Origin: an uncultured Akkermansia sp. | Lineage (GTDB): Bacteria; Verrucomicrobiota; Verrucomicrobiia; Verrucomicrobiales; Akkermansiaceae | DNA: 64,000 bases | Reading direction: 5' to 3' | Assembly (NCBI GenBank): GCA_905200945.1 | Contig: CAJKMG010000008.1 | Span: 40,467 to 104,466, forward strand | Shown: one piece after another, positions 7,852 to 15,426 of the stretch | Layout of the letters: every line of letters starts with the position of its first letter | Numbering within the stretch: position 1 is the first letter of the stretch | The notes under the pieces: generated by a model | Databases searched by the model: none | What the model was told of the DNA's origin: nothing | The model's input: only the letters and a program-made list of their open reading frames with translations | Position numbers and translations under genes: made by a program

Positions 7852-10599
7852 ATGCCAGCAGAAGAAGGCCAGCCAGATGACCAGCCCCGGGTGACAGGGC
7901 AAGTCCCGCCTCCCGCTCCGACGACAGGTCTGGAACAGATTCTGCCCGGGCGTCCTCCTCTCCCCCATGCGGAAGAAAAAGGGGCCTTTTTCGTTTATCA
8001 GCGGGAGCTGGCTCCCGGTACGCGCCTGGAACAGTATGAAATCATCCGCATCCTGGGCAGCGGAGGTTTTGGCATCACGTATCTGGCGAAAGATCTGTTC
8101 CTGAACCGCAACGTGGTTATCAAGGAAAACTTCCCTTCAAGATACTCCTACCGGGATCCGTTAACCGGGCATATCCGGCCTAATAATGAACACGATCTGG
8201 AAAATTACACCTGGGCTCTTAAAAGCTTTCTGAGCGAGGCACAGACACTGGCGGAGCTCAACCACCCCGGCATCGTCAGAATCCTTTCCGTCTTTGAAGC
8301 CAACGGCACGGCCTACTTCGCCATGGAGCATATTACCGGCCTCTCCCTGGATTATCTGGGGGAAAAACTCCACAGCACCGGGCATCGGTATACGGAAGAC
8401 GAACTCAAGGGGCTGCTGACGCGCCTGCTCCGGATTCTGGACTATCTCCATTCCCGGCACATTTACCACCGGGATATCAAACCCGGCAATATCCTGCTGA
8501 CGGAGGAAGGCACGCCCGTGCTGATCGACTTCGGGGCGGCACGGCATGCCCTGAAACTTCATGCAGCTACCGTTCTGACCACCCAGGGGTATTCCTCCCC
8601 GGAACAGGCGCTGGGTAAAACGAATATCGGCCCGTGGAGCGACCTCTATTCCGTAGGAGCCACTTTTTACGCCCTGCTTACAGGAAATCCTCCGGACCGC
8701 GCGGAAGCGCGCCTAGCGGAAGATGAAATGCAGCCGCTGCACAGCGACCCCGTGCTCACCCGCTATTACTCACGGCAATTCCTGCTCTCCCTGGACAAGG
8801 CGCTGGCCCCCCAGATCAATTGCCGCTACCAGACCGCCAGCGAATGGATTCACGACATTTGCGCCATTTCCGGGGAAGAATCCTCCGCCACTATTCAAGT
8901 CCTCCCGGCAGACCTTCGCCATGCTCATCCGGAAGAAATGCCGACTCCCGGCGCAGGGAAAAACATCGGCAGCAGAAAGGCCGCCACCGGGACGGACGGT
9001 CTTCATTCCGCCTCACGCAGGCAATCCGCACGCGCTCTTCGCCGCAATCGCCACATGATGTCCCTGCTGGTAGGAAGCGCATGCACCATCCTGCTGGGAG
9101 CGGGAGCATTTTATCTGCTGGATTACATGAAAAAAGCCCCTATGGGCACCACCATCAATACCATCAAGGAGGCCATCCAGCAGCCCGCATCCAGCTCCAA
9201 CGTGGGAGAACCGGAACCGCCGCCACGGGATCTGGCATCCATCCGCATTCCGGAACTCAAAATGACGGAAGACGCGGCGCTGGAACCGCGATCACTGACG
9301 GAGTTCCGTCTGCGCCTTGACGACACCATCCTGACCCGTTCCGGGCTTCCTCCCATCCTGCCGGAAAAACTGCGCATCTCCTGCGTTTATCTCCAAATCA
9401 TTCCTCCGGCTGCAAACGGGGAAAAACTGTACCTCACCATCCGGGACTCCAACGGCGTCCTGGTGGACCGCTCCATCAATGCCGTCCCCTCCTTCACGGT
9501 GCCGGGGCAATCCACCTCCACCTTCTTCTTTCCCGCACTCCCGGAACTGTCCACGGACCGCACCTATACGTACTCCTTTGAAAATGCTGCCCACCAGGCC
9601 GTTCCCATGCAAATGGCATGTTTCAAAAACGAGACGAAACGCACGGAGGAAGCCTTCCCGAAAATCCGTTTCATCGCTGCTCCTCCCGCGCCGGAACCGG
9701 CCCTGCTCCATGACCCGGCCTACAAAAATCTTGTGGCGGCAATCGCCGATCCCTCCCCGGAGAACAAAAATATTCTCGACCAGGCAAGTTCCATGCCGGG
9801 CATGCTGCCGGCCCTGGAGCAACTTTCCAAAGCCGGCTACCCGGTAGCCCAGCAGATACTGGGAAAAATCCTCATGTCCCCGGACTGTCCCGGCGGCCCC
9901 AGGCCGGAAGAAGGTGTGGAATGGCTTTACCGTTCCGCCACAGGAGGTTGCTATGAAGCCATGAAGGAGCTGGGCATCCTGCTCATGGACATCCCCTCCT
10001 ATTTTCCCCGCCTTCCCCAGCAGCCTCCCCTCGCCTCCCGGGACTACGCCCAGGCAGCGCGGTTCCTGAGAATGGCGGTCCAATACCGGGACCAGGAAGC
10101 CCTGTACCTGCTTTCCCTCATGTACTCCCAGGGCTGGGGCGTACCCGCCTCCCCGGAACTTTCCAGCCTGATGATGGAACGCCTCAACGGATCCTCCTAC
10201 TCCACGGACAGCCTGAACCTTAACGCTCCTATCGCGGCATACTGGCTTCCTCTTGCCGGAGAAAAAGCAACCATCCTGCGCTTCACTATTCCAGGGCCGT
10301 TCGCCCCGTCCCAGCTCAAGGGAGTTACTCTTCACAACACAAGCCTGAAGGATGCCTTCTCCATCAGTAAAATCAATATTCTCCAACATGGGCGCCTCAT
10401 TTTGGACATCATTTCCCCCCAGGAAGTGCCGCCCGGCAAAAGCTCCGCTCCCATAGGCATATCCATCCCGGAAGGGCTGCTGGCGGATACGACCCTGCCT
10501 CTGGAAGTGGAAATCTTGCTGATCCCCGGAAACAGCAGCGGCGTGGTGGAAATGCCCCCTCCGGTGGAAAAGAAAAACTCCGGAATTGAAATCAATTAA
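7852..10599 (+). CDS. Membrane Ser/Thr protein kinase with Sel1-like repeats
   Basis: This 915-residue Hanks kinase has its catalytic domain at about 60-330: GSGGFGITYLAK, the lysine in VVIKENFP, HRDIKPGNILL (H206 onward), LIDFGAAR with intact DFG, and YSSPEQ in the activation segment. All catalytic residues are present, unlike the DIG variant of the other kinase in this block. One membrane helix lies at about 401-427. The region beyond it includes a beta-rich part of unknown family and, at about 683-766, two Sel1-like repeats (EEGVEWLYRSA, YAQAARFLRMAV, LSLMYSQGWGV) that usually mediate protein contacts. It probably phosphorylates cytoplasmic targets in response to an envelope signal. The substrate is unknown. 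Confidence 0.87.
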   Translation: MPAEEGQPDDQPRVTGQVPPPAPTTGLEQILPGRPPLPHAEEKGAFFVYQRELAPGTRLEQYEIIRILGSGGFGITYLAKDLFLNRNVVIKENFPSRYSYRDPLTGHIRPNNEHDLENYTWALKSFLSEAQTLAELNHPGIVRILSVFEANGTAYFAMEHITGLSLDYLGEKLHSTGHRYTEDELKGLLTRLLRILDYLHSRHIYHRDIKPGNILLTEEGTPVLIDFGAARHALKLHAATVLTTQGYSSPEQALGKTNIGPWSDLYSVGATFYALLTGNPPDRAEARLAEDEMQPLHSDPVLTRYYSRQFLLSLDKALAPQINCRYQTASEWIHDICAISGEESSATIQVLPADLRHAHPEEMPTPGAGKNIGSRKAATGTDGLHSASRRQSARALRRNRHMMSLLVGSACTILLGAGAFYLLDYMKKAPMGTTINTIKEAIQQPASSSNVGEPEPPPRDLASIRIPELKMTEDAALEPRSLTEFRLRLDDTILTRSGLPPILPEKLRISCVYLQIIPPAANGEKLYLTIRDSNGVLVDRSINAVPSFTVPGQSTSTFFFPALPELSTDRTYTYSFENAAHQAVPMQMACFKNETKRTEEAFPKIRFIAAPPAPEPALLHDPAYKNLVAAIADPSPENKNILDQASSMPGMLPALEQLSKAGYPVAQQILGKILMSPDCPGGPRPEEGVEWLYRSATGGCYEAMKELGILLMDIPSYFPRLPQQPPLASRDYAQAARFLRMAVQYRDQEALYLLSLMYSQGWGVPASPELSSLMMERLNGSSYSTDSLNLNAPIAAYWLPLAGEKATILRFTIPGPFAPSQLKGVTLHNTSLKDAFSISKINILQHGRLILDIISPQEVPPGKSSAPIGISIPEGLLADTTLPLEVEILLIPGNSSGVVEMPPPVEKKNSGIEIN

Positions 10600-10650
10600 G
10601 CTTCACCGCTTTTCAACGCGAAACAGCAACAGGGGAAACGGAAAACACCC

Positions 10651-10678
10651 TTGATTCTCGCCAGGGGCATGCTACAAA
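10651..10678 (+). promoter_or_regulatory. Promoter of the coiled-coil lipoprotein gene, leaderless layout
   Basis: TTGATT (10651-10656) and TACAAA (10673-10678) have a 16-base spacer. The ATG at 10686 is only seven bases after the -10 box, so the transcript should begin at the start codon. Confidence 0.5.
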
Positions 10679-10685
10679 GGCACAA

Positions 10686-11264
10686 ATGAATGCCTCTGTT
10701 TTCCTGCGGCGCATGCTCCCCATGCTGGCCGCGTTCCTGATGGCCTCCTGCGGTGATCCTACCGTCTCCTACTGGCAAAAGGCGGCGGACATCAATACGG
10801 AATACTCGGAAAAAAGCGACGCACTGGTGCAACGCCTCCTGAAACTGAAAAAGAACCCTACCCTTCCGGGCCTGGAAGAAAGCAGCAGGGATGCGGCGGA
10901 CCTGTTGCGGGAAAGGGATGAAGAACTGGCGGACCTGAGCACGAAAAACGTGGATCCCGCCGTGACGGCCTACGTGGAAGCAGACCGTAAGCTCTTTGCC
11001 AGAGGAAGGGAATTGGCGGAACGCTACCAGCAATACTTTGAAAAATATCTTAAGGGAGGACCGGAATTTACTCCGGATCCTTCCCGGGCCGTCGCCCTCA
11101 TAGGCCGAGGCCGGCAGGAAATACGCAACATTCTGGCAGAAGCCCGAAAACTGGAAGAACGGGCTGAAATGCTGAGAAAAGAAAAATCAGCTGAGCTTGA
11201 GCAAGAACTTCCTCCGCTGCACTTCCGCCTTCCGGAATTGAAACAACTGCTATCCAGCCGTTAG
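10686..11264 (+). CDS. Putative coiled-coil lipoprotein of unknown function
   Basis: I do not recognise this 192-residue protein. Its N-terminus is a classic lipoprotein signal: a basic start (RR), a hydrophobic stretch, then LMASC with the lipidated Cys at 22. The mature part is highly charged and mostly helical, with Leu/Lys/Glu-rich heptad-like stretches (about 40-85 and 135-180) that suggest a periplasmic coiled coil. It is the last gene of the kinase-ParA-kinase block, 86 bases after the second kinase. A promoter directly before its ATG suggests it can also be expressed alone. Its position invites a link to the kinases, but nothing in the sequence proves it. Confidence 0.7.
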   Translation: MNASVFLRRMLPMLAAFLMASCGDPTVSYWQKAADINTEYSEKSDALVQRLLKLKKNPTLPGLEESSRDAADLLRERDEELADLSTKNVDPAVTAYVEADRKLFARGRELAERYQQYFEKYLKGGPEFTPDPSRAVALIGRGRQEIRNILAEARKLEERAEMLRKEKSAELEQELPPLHFRLPELKQLLSSR

Positions 11265-11526
11265 GAAACATGCACGAACCATTTGCATCAATGCTAAGAT
11301 ACGGCCAGTCTGACAGCGGCCTTTCCACTGCACGGGCGGACACAACCGGCTCCTGAAACTTTCCCCGTCTCTGTTACGGAAATATCCCTTTCCTGGATTT
11401 ACAGGAAAAACGAGCCCCCCTGCTGCCCATCATCGTTTATTTCAGCATTCAAATCTCATTCCCTGAACGCCCCTTAGCACAGGCTCCATAGTTTAAAATT
11501 CCAAAGACGAGGTATGTCCCCTCCAC

Positions 11527-11558
11527 AAAAAAGCCCGTTCATATTTCATGAACGGAGC
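11527..11558 (-). terminator. Rho-independent terminator of the small secreted protein gene
   Basis: Read on the minus strand, an eight-bp stem (CCGTTCAT/ATGAACGG, 11535-11542 with 11548-11555) with a five-base loop is followed by GGGC and six T residues. It lies 19 bases beyond the stop codon of the gene ending at 11577. Confidence 0.75.
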
Positions 11559-11576
11559 CGTACCAATTTTTCAAAT

Positions 11577-12152
11577 TCACCTGGGGGTTTGATCAATGAC
11601 GATAAAATCCTTTTTCCCCACATACTCTCTCCGGGGACCCGGATCTCCATATCCGTCCCGGAAACGTACTTCCAGTTCGTATATTTTCCCGCTGGCCAGA
11701 GGTTGTAAATAGGTCAGCAGCAGGTACACATCCTTGACGGGCACTTCATGTTTCTCTCCGGGGTTCAGGGTAATAAAGCGCATAAGATTCGCGACACGCT
11801 CCATTTGATAGGAGGGAAGATACCATGCCGTTGGCCTTTTTCCCTTCTTTCCGTTTCCCTGACTCCATATCTTGATGATCATATTCGGCCCGCGTTCCTT
11901 GAGAGGATAGAAGTCGTCGAAAAGACGCACAGCCTTTTCTCCCTTATTGGCAAACACCAGCTTGAAGTCCGGAAAAGCGGCTCTTGGATCGAACGAAGCC
12001 TTTTCCATCACCACGGAACATTCAATCCCGTTATCGGCCATATCTCCCCATGCAGGAGCATGGAAGAACAGGCTGGCCAAAAGCCCTAAAATTTGGAAGA
12101 TTTTTTCATTGCAGCGCGAGCTTTTGGGAGAAGGCGAGAATTTGCGCTTCAT
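11577..12152 (-). CDS. Small secreted protein, paralogue of the 12291-12830 gene; N-terminus rebuilt by frameshift
   Basis: The 191-residue product is a close paralogue of the next upstream gene. They share the signal peptide core (GLLASLFFHAPAWG), then DMADNGIECSVVMEK, FPDFKLVFANKGEK.VRLFDDFYPL, LNPGEKHEV and ELEVRFRDGYGDPG, which look like one secreted beta-sandwich domain. Function is unknown. The start is odd. The native start (ATG followed by an A-run, near 12110) is out of frame because that run has six A's where the paralogue has seven. The only in-frame start is the ATG at 12152, which lies in a leftover piece of the larger neighbouring gene. The product, if made, begins MKRKFSPSPKSSRCNEK before the hydrophobic core. 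Confidence 0.6.
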   Translation of the reverse strand: MKRKFSPSPKSSRCNEKIFQILGLLASLFFHAPAWGDMADNGIECSVVMEKASFDPRAAFPDFKLVFANKGEKAVRLFDDFYPLKERGPNMIIKIWSQGNGKKGKRPTAWYLPSYQMERVANLMRFITLNPGEKHEVPVKDVYLLLTYLQPLASGKIYELEVRFRDGYGDPGPRREYVGKKDFIVIDQTPR

Positions 12153-12290
12153 CGTCGAGTTCCCTTCGTACTTCCCTTCTCCTGGATAGGTTCCTTGTCC
12201 ATCGTGACGTTGAACGCGACCGCATTGCCACTAGAGGGATCGTAAGCGTTATTCTCATACTTTAAAGCCACCTTGTAATAAAATGTCTCA
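12110..12290 (-). pseudogene. Frameshifted, internally deleted remnant of a 547-residue HExxH protein gene
   Basis: Directly after the stop of the 12291-12830 gene, the minus strand encodes YYKVALKYENNAYDPSSGNAVAF and NVTMDKEP. This matches YYKVALSWTNNAYTPVSNNAIAF and NVTMDTKP of the intact protein at 12827-14470 (about residues 107-150). A two-base insertion then shifts the frame to GKYEGNSTMKRKFSPSPK. After this, nearly 400 codons are missing and the sequence rejoins at the last codons, ending in the same GCTGCAATGA junction that leads into the small secreted gene. The near identity over 40 bases around 12124-12163 and 14000-14040 shows recent duplication or exchange. I read it as one decayed copy of a two-gene module. 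Confidence 0.75.
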
Positions 12291-12830
12291 CTATCTCCAG
12301 GGCGATTGATCGACCACGGAGAAATCTTTTCTTCCTACATACTTCCTCCGAACACCGGGATCTCCATATCCGTCACGAAAGATTACTTCCAACTCGTAGT
12401 TCTCACCATTGATAAGACGGCGAAAAGGCCCAAAATAGTGCATCAACAGATACGCATCTTTGATGAGCACTTCATGCTTTTCTCCGGGTTTCAGCGTAAT
12501 GAAGCTCAAGAAACGTCCTCGTTCAATGCAATAATGAGGGTAATATGCTGCTACCTTTTTCTTTTTCTCTTTTGTCAATTTCCAAAAAATCTCTATGGAA
12601 ATATGCGGACCGTCATCCTTGAGAGGATAGAAGTCATCGAAAAGACGCACGGTCTTTTCGCCCTTGTTCGTGAACACCAGCTTGAAGTCCGGGAAGGCAG
12701 CCCTCGCGTCAAATTCGGTTTTTTCCATCACCACGGAGCATTCCACTCCGTTGTCGGCCATGTCCCCCCATGCCGCAGCATGGAGGGACAGGCTTGCCAG
12801 AAGTACTAAATACCGGAAGATTTTTTTCAT
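12291..12830 (-). CDS. Small secreted protein of unknown function, coupled to the HExxH protein gene
   Basis: The 179-residue product starts at the ATG at 12830 (MKKIFRYLVLL), 15 codons inside the longest open frame. This start gives a clean Sec signal peptide ending at AAAWG. Its ATG overlaps the TGA of the upstream gene (ATGA, 12827-12830), so translation is probably coupled. The mature part repeats the pattern of its paralogue at 11577-12152: VFTNKGEKTVRLFDDFYPL, TLKPGEKHEV, YELEVIFRDGYGDPG. A similar order of strands (FCNEGNEPVRI, ELAPGQEYSV, ELETRYYN) is seen in the last 130 residues of the upstream protein, so the two may share a fold. No family name can be given. Confidence 0.75.
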   Translation of the reverse strand: MKKIFRYLVLLASLSLHAAAWGDMADNGVECSVVMEKTEFDARAAFPDFKLVFTNKGEKTVRLFDDFYPLKDDGPHISIEIFWKLTKEKKKKVAAYYPHYCIERGRFLSFITLKPGEKHEVLIKDAYLLMHYFGPFRRLINGENYELEVIFRDGYGDPGVRRKYVGRKDFSVVDQSPWR

Positions 12831-14470
12831 TGCAGCGTGAGCCTGGCCGTTGCCCGGAGCCCCCCCAGGAAACAATCCTTACCCTGCTGATTATAGTAGC
12901 GCGTTTCCAGTTCACAAGAACATTGTTTCCAGCCTTCCAGATCGACTTCATCCAGACACACCGGAATCGTGACGCTGTATTCCTGACCGGGTGCAAGCTC
13001 CCGGTAGTTCAAGGGTCGCTGGAAGGTCATGGTGCCAATTTCCCTGTTCAGAACGCGCATTTTCCCCTGTTGCGTCCTCAACACCGTCACGAAAAAGAAA
13101 TCGGACGTTTCGTCGTTGATTTCATCGGGAATGCGGACAGGCTCGTTTCCTTCGTTGCAGAAGGAGACTGTAATTTCGCCCTTCATGAAATTGGCAGTGT
13201 CCACAATGGAGAGCTTCAGGGAGAACAGTTCCTCCGCAACGGCCATGCTGCGGGTTTCCCCTTCGCTGACCGGAGGCATGAAACAGGGCGGCTCAATCGT
13301 ACCGGGCTTTGTGATGAACCTGGGTACATTGCTCCACCCCATCGCGTCGGCCAGACGAATGACATAGGCGGTTGCCTCGTTCAGGACTTCCTGTCCCGCG
13401 CAATAGGGTCTGTCATTGGCATCATCCGGCAACGCCAGTACATAGGTCGACGTTTCTGTCCAAAGATCCAATGCCATTTCATTGGCAAGAGCCTGCATGA
13501 ACTTCACGGCTTCATCCATGTTCGGTTCTTTGTCGCAGGAGATAGTCTGATTTTCAAGCATTTCCTGTATTTTGGAGTCCTTCCAGTAGAACTTGTAGGC
13601 ATCCTCCCATTGACGGCGGTGGTGTTCTTCGTGGGCGAGGGAAGCCTGCGGCGTGTGCCATGTTCCAACTTCTGCACGAGATTGATAACCGTTCATTTCG
13701 TTGACCGCTTCGGTGGCTTCTTCTTCATTGAGAGGGGGATCAACATAGGGATTCACGTAAATGCCTTCATACATAGTTAGCTTGGCTCCGGCAGAAACGG
13801 AAACAACACGACACCTCCATACGTTTTCCGATTCATCTTTGCAAACCGTTACGCAAATCTTAGGTCTCAAGCTACTTACATTGCAGTCACCATTCCCTTC
13901 CAAATAGACGGGTTCCGGTTTCTCAAATTCCAGTTCCACTTCCTTGGATGGCTCACAGGTGATGGTGGATTCCTTTTCAATCGTCCACAATTTAATTTTG
14001 GGAGAAGGCGAGAATTCGCGCTTCATCGTCGAGTTGCCTTCATACTTCCCTTCCGTAATAGGTTTGGTATCCATGGTAACGTTGAATGCAATGGCATTGT
14101 TGCTGACGGGGGTGTAGGCGTTGTTGGTCCACGACAGGGCCACCTTGTAATAGCCAGCTTTCAGAAACCTGGAATCGGTTTCAATATTCAGCTTGCCGTT
14201 GGGTGGTGTCCCATCCTTTTTTATAGCTTGCTCACCGGCAATCGTCAGGCTGCCTGTGTCGTCGGCTTCCACGCCGAAATAGTACAAACCGTCACGCTCC
14301 ACCTTGATGAACATTTCGGGAGCTCCGGTACAGGTGGCATAATCCGAAGGAGTTCCGTCAAAGCCATATATCATTTCATCAACGCCAAGCGTCTTGTTGA
14401 TAAGAGGCTCATACCCTTGATAGATGCAGACGGGATTAACTGCCTTGTTGATTGGTATATAATTGTTCAT
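12827..14470 (-). CDS. Large protein with a HExxH metallopeptidase-like motif, unknown family
   Basis: I cannot name this 547-residue protein. The N-terminal third includes a PA14-like stretch (GLYYFGVEADDTGSLTIAG, about 61-79) and the segment duplicated in the remnant near 12.2 kb. The middle part holds HEEHHRRQW, a HExxH zinc-ligand pattern (His280, Glu281, His284 or 283), and a downstream NEATAYV with Glu365 that could be the third ligand, as in gluzincin-like peptidases. The C-terminal part (about 415-547) looks like the small secreted protein encoded next. No Sec signal peptide is visible, so export, if any, would need another route. It is the first gene of a translationally coupled pair. 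Its sequence is somewhat more AT-rich than its neighbours. Confidence 0.65.
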   Translation of the reverse strand: MNNYIPINKAVNPVCIYQGYEPLINKTLGVDEMIYGFDGTPSDYATCTGAPEMFIKVERDGLYYFGVEADDTGSLTIAGEQAIKKDGTPPNGKLNIETDSRFLKAGYYKVALSWTNNAYTPVSNNAIAFNVTMDTKPITEGKYEGNSTMKREFSPSPKIKLWTIEKESTITCEPSKEVELEFEKPEPVYLEGNGDCNVSSLRPKICVTVCKDESENVWRCRVVSVSAGAKLTMYEGIYVNPYVDPPLNEEEATEAVNEMNGYQSRAEVGTWHTPQASLAHEEHHRRQWEDAYKFYWKDSKIQEMLENQTISCDKEPNMDEAVKFMQALANEMALDLWTETSTYVLALPDDANDRPYCAGQEVLNEATAYVIRLADAMGWSNVPRFITKPGTIEPPCFMPPVSEGETRSMAVAEELFSLKLSIVDTANFMKGEITVSFCNEGNEPVRIPDEINDETSDFFFVTVLRTQQGKMRVLNREIGTMTFQRPLNYRELAPGQEYSVTIPVCLDEVDLEGWKQCSCELETRYYNQQGKDCFLGGLRATARLTLQ

Positions 14471-14852
14471 TGCTATTGTTGTTGTTTACTTTTTGGAAAG
14501 ACTGAACCATCAGCATTCCGGTATTCTGGCGGCGTTCCCTGAACCCATCAACACGTTTAACGCGTAGTCCCCCCTCATTCGGAACGAAGAGGAACGACCT
14601 CCCCTCTAATTTTACGTGCTGCCGTGAACTTGCAAAAAAACTCCTGGTGCATTTTTATATCCTGATTCACGCCATTTTGGAACAAAGTTGCTCCATATAG
14701 ATCTGACAACAGGCACGGGCGGCATTCCGCCGCACAATCATGATGCCTTAAAAAACAAGCATTCTCTCCTTCTCTGTCCGTTCCGCCAAAGAAAAAGGCT
14801 GTCTCCAAAGAGCCCTTCACTTAAAAACAAGGCATCTTTTCCAAAAACGAGA
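14471..14852. other. Intergenic region between the accessory cassette and the tRNA pair
   Basis: These 382 bases contain no supportable gene; an 81-codon minus-strand frame has no recognisable features. The left end should carry the promoter of the 547-residue protein gene, though no clear box was found. The region borders tRNA genes, a common site for accessory DNA, but I saw no direct repeat of a tRNA end. Confidence 0.4.
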
Positions 14853-14881
14853 TTGACACCCGCGGTTCTTTTCCCTAGTAT
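14853..14881 (+). promoter_or_regulatory. Sigma-70 promoter of the tRNA-Cys/tRNA-Glu pair
   Basis: TTGACA (14853-14858), a 17-base spacer and TAGTAT (14876-14881) precede tRNA-Cys by 17 bases. This is the closest match to the consensus in the window. Confidence 0.7.
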
Positions 14882-14898
14882 CCGCGCACAACATCAGC

Positions 14899-14973
14899 GG
14901 CGGGGTAGCCAAGTGGTAAGGCGACGGTCTGCAAAATCGTTATTCGCGGGTTCGATTCCCGCTCCCGCCTCCA
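14899..14973 (+). tRNA. tRNA-Cys (anticodon GCA)
   Basis: Acceptor strands GGCGGGG and TCCCGCC pair, with U73 as expected for cysteine and an encoded CCA. The anticodon stem ACGGT/ATCGT encloses CTGCAAA, giving GCA. The T arm is GCGGG-TTCGATT-CCCGC. It shares a transcript with tRNA-Glu 23 bases on. Confidence 0.95.
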
Positions 14974-14996
14974 AGATGTTGCCAAAGCCGGTTCAA

Positions 14997-15072
14997 GTCG
15001 CGTTCGTCTAGCGGTCCAGGACTCCCGCCTTTCACGCGGGCAACACGGGTTCGAGTCCCGTACGCGATGCCA
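14997..15072 (+). tRNA. tRNA-Glu (anticodon TTC)
   Basis: The acceptor strands GTCGCGT and ACGCGAT pair (one G-U), with discriminator G and an encoded CCA. The anticodon stem CCCGC/GCGGG encloses CTTTCAC, giving TTC. The T arm is ACGGG-TTCGAGT-CCCGT. It is the second gene of the tRNA-Cys transcript. Confidence 0.95.
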
Positions 15073-15171
15073 GTTTTTCTCTTCTTTCCATCTTGGATCG
15101 GAATCTTTTTACGCCATCCCCACGGGATGTTTCTGGATTTTTTCTCCTGTTGTGGTACAATAACTTCCGTC

Positions 15172-15384
15172 ATGGCAGCCCAGAACGATATTATGCTGAA
15201 CGGAGCCCCGTATGAACTGGCGGAACCCTGTTCCGTCTCCCGGCTTCTGGAACTTTTGAACATGAAAGGCAAACCCGTCGTCGTGGAACACAACGGGGCC
15301 GCGCTCCTGCCGCAGGATTTTTCCCGGGTGACGGTTTCTTCCGGCGACCGGGTAGAAATCGTCTCCATCGTCGCCGGCGGCTAG
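15172..15384 (+). CDS. thiS: Sulfur carrier protein ThiS
   Basis: The 70-residue ubiquitin-like protein ends in the diagnostic Gly-Gly (SIVAGG), which is adenylated and thiocarboxylated to deliver sulfur for the thiazole ring of thiamine. The pattern LNGAPYEL, LLELLNMKGKPVVVEHNG, SGDRVEIVSIVAGG matches ThiS along its length. The frame is open from 15067 and overlaps the tRNA-Glu end, so that start is unlikely; the ATG at 15172 (MAAQNDIMLNG) is chosen, with 15193 as an alternative. TACAAT at 15156-15161 could be its -10 box, leaving almost no leader. No other thiamine gene is nearby. Confidence 0.85.
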   Translation: MAAQNDIMLNGAPYELAEPCSVSRLLELLNMKGKPVVVEHNGAALLPQDFSRVTVSSGDRVEIVSIVAGG

Positions 15385-15426
15385 GGTTCCGCTTTCTGGA
15401 ACAGTCTTTTCCACTCCGTCATCGCC

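Noticed and set aside
9292..10389. 365-codon minus-strand frame inside the second kinase gene
   Set aside because: Antisense to the C-terminal half of a clear gene, with no domain pattern.
12770..13780. 336-codon plus-strand frame over the HExxH protein gene
   Set aside because: Antisense to the gene on the minus strand; the minus-strand gene has a coupled neighbour and a duplicated copy, so it is the real one.
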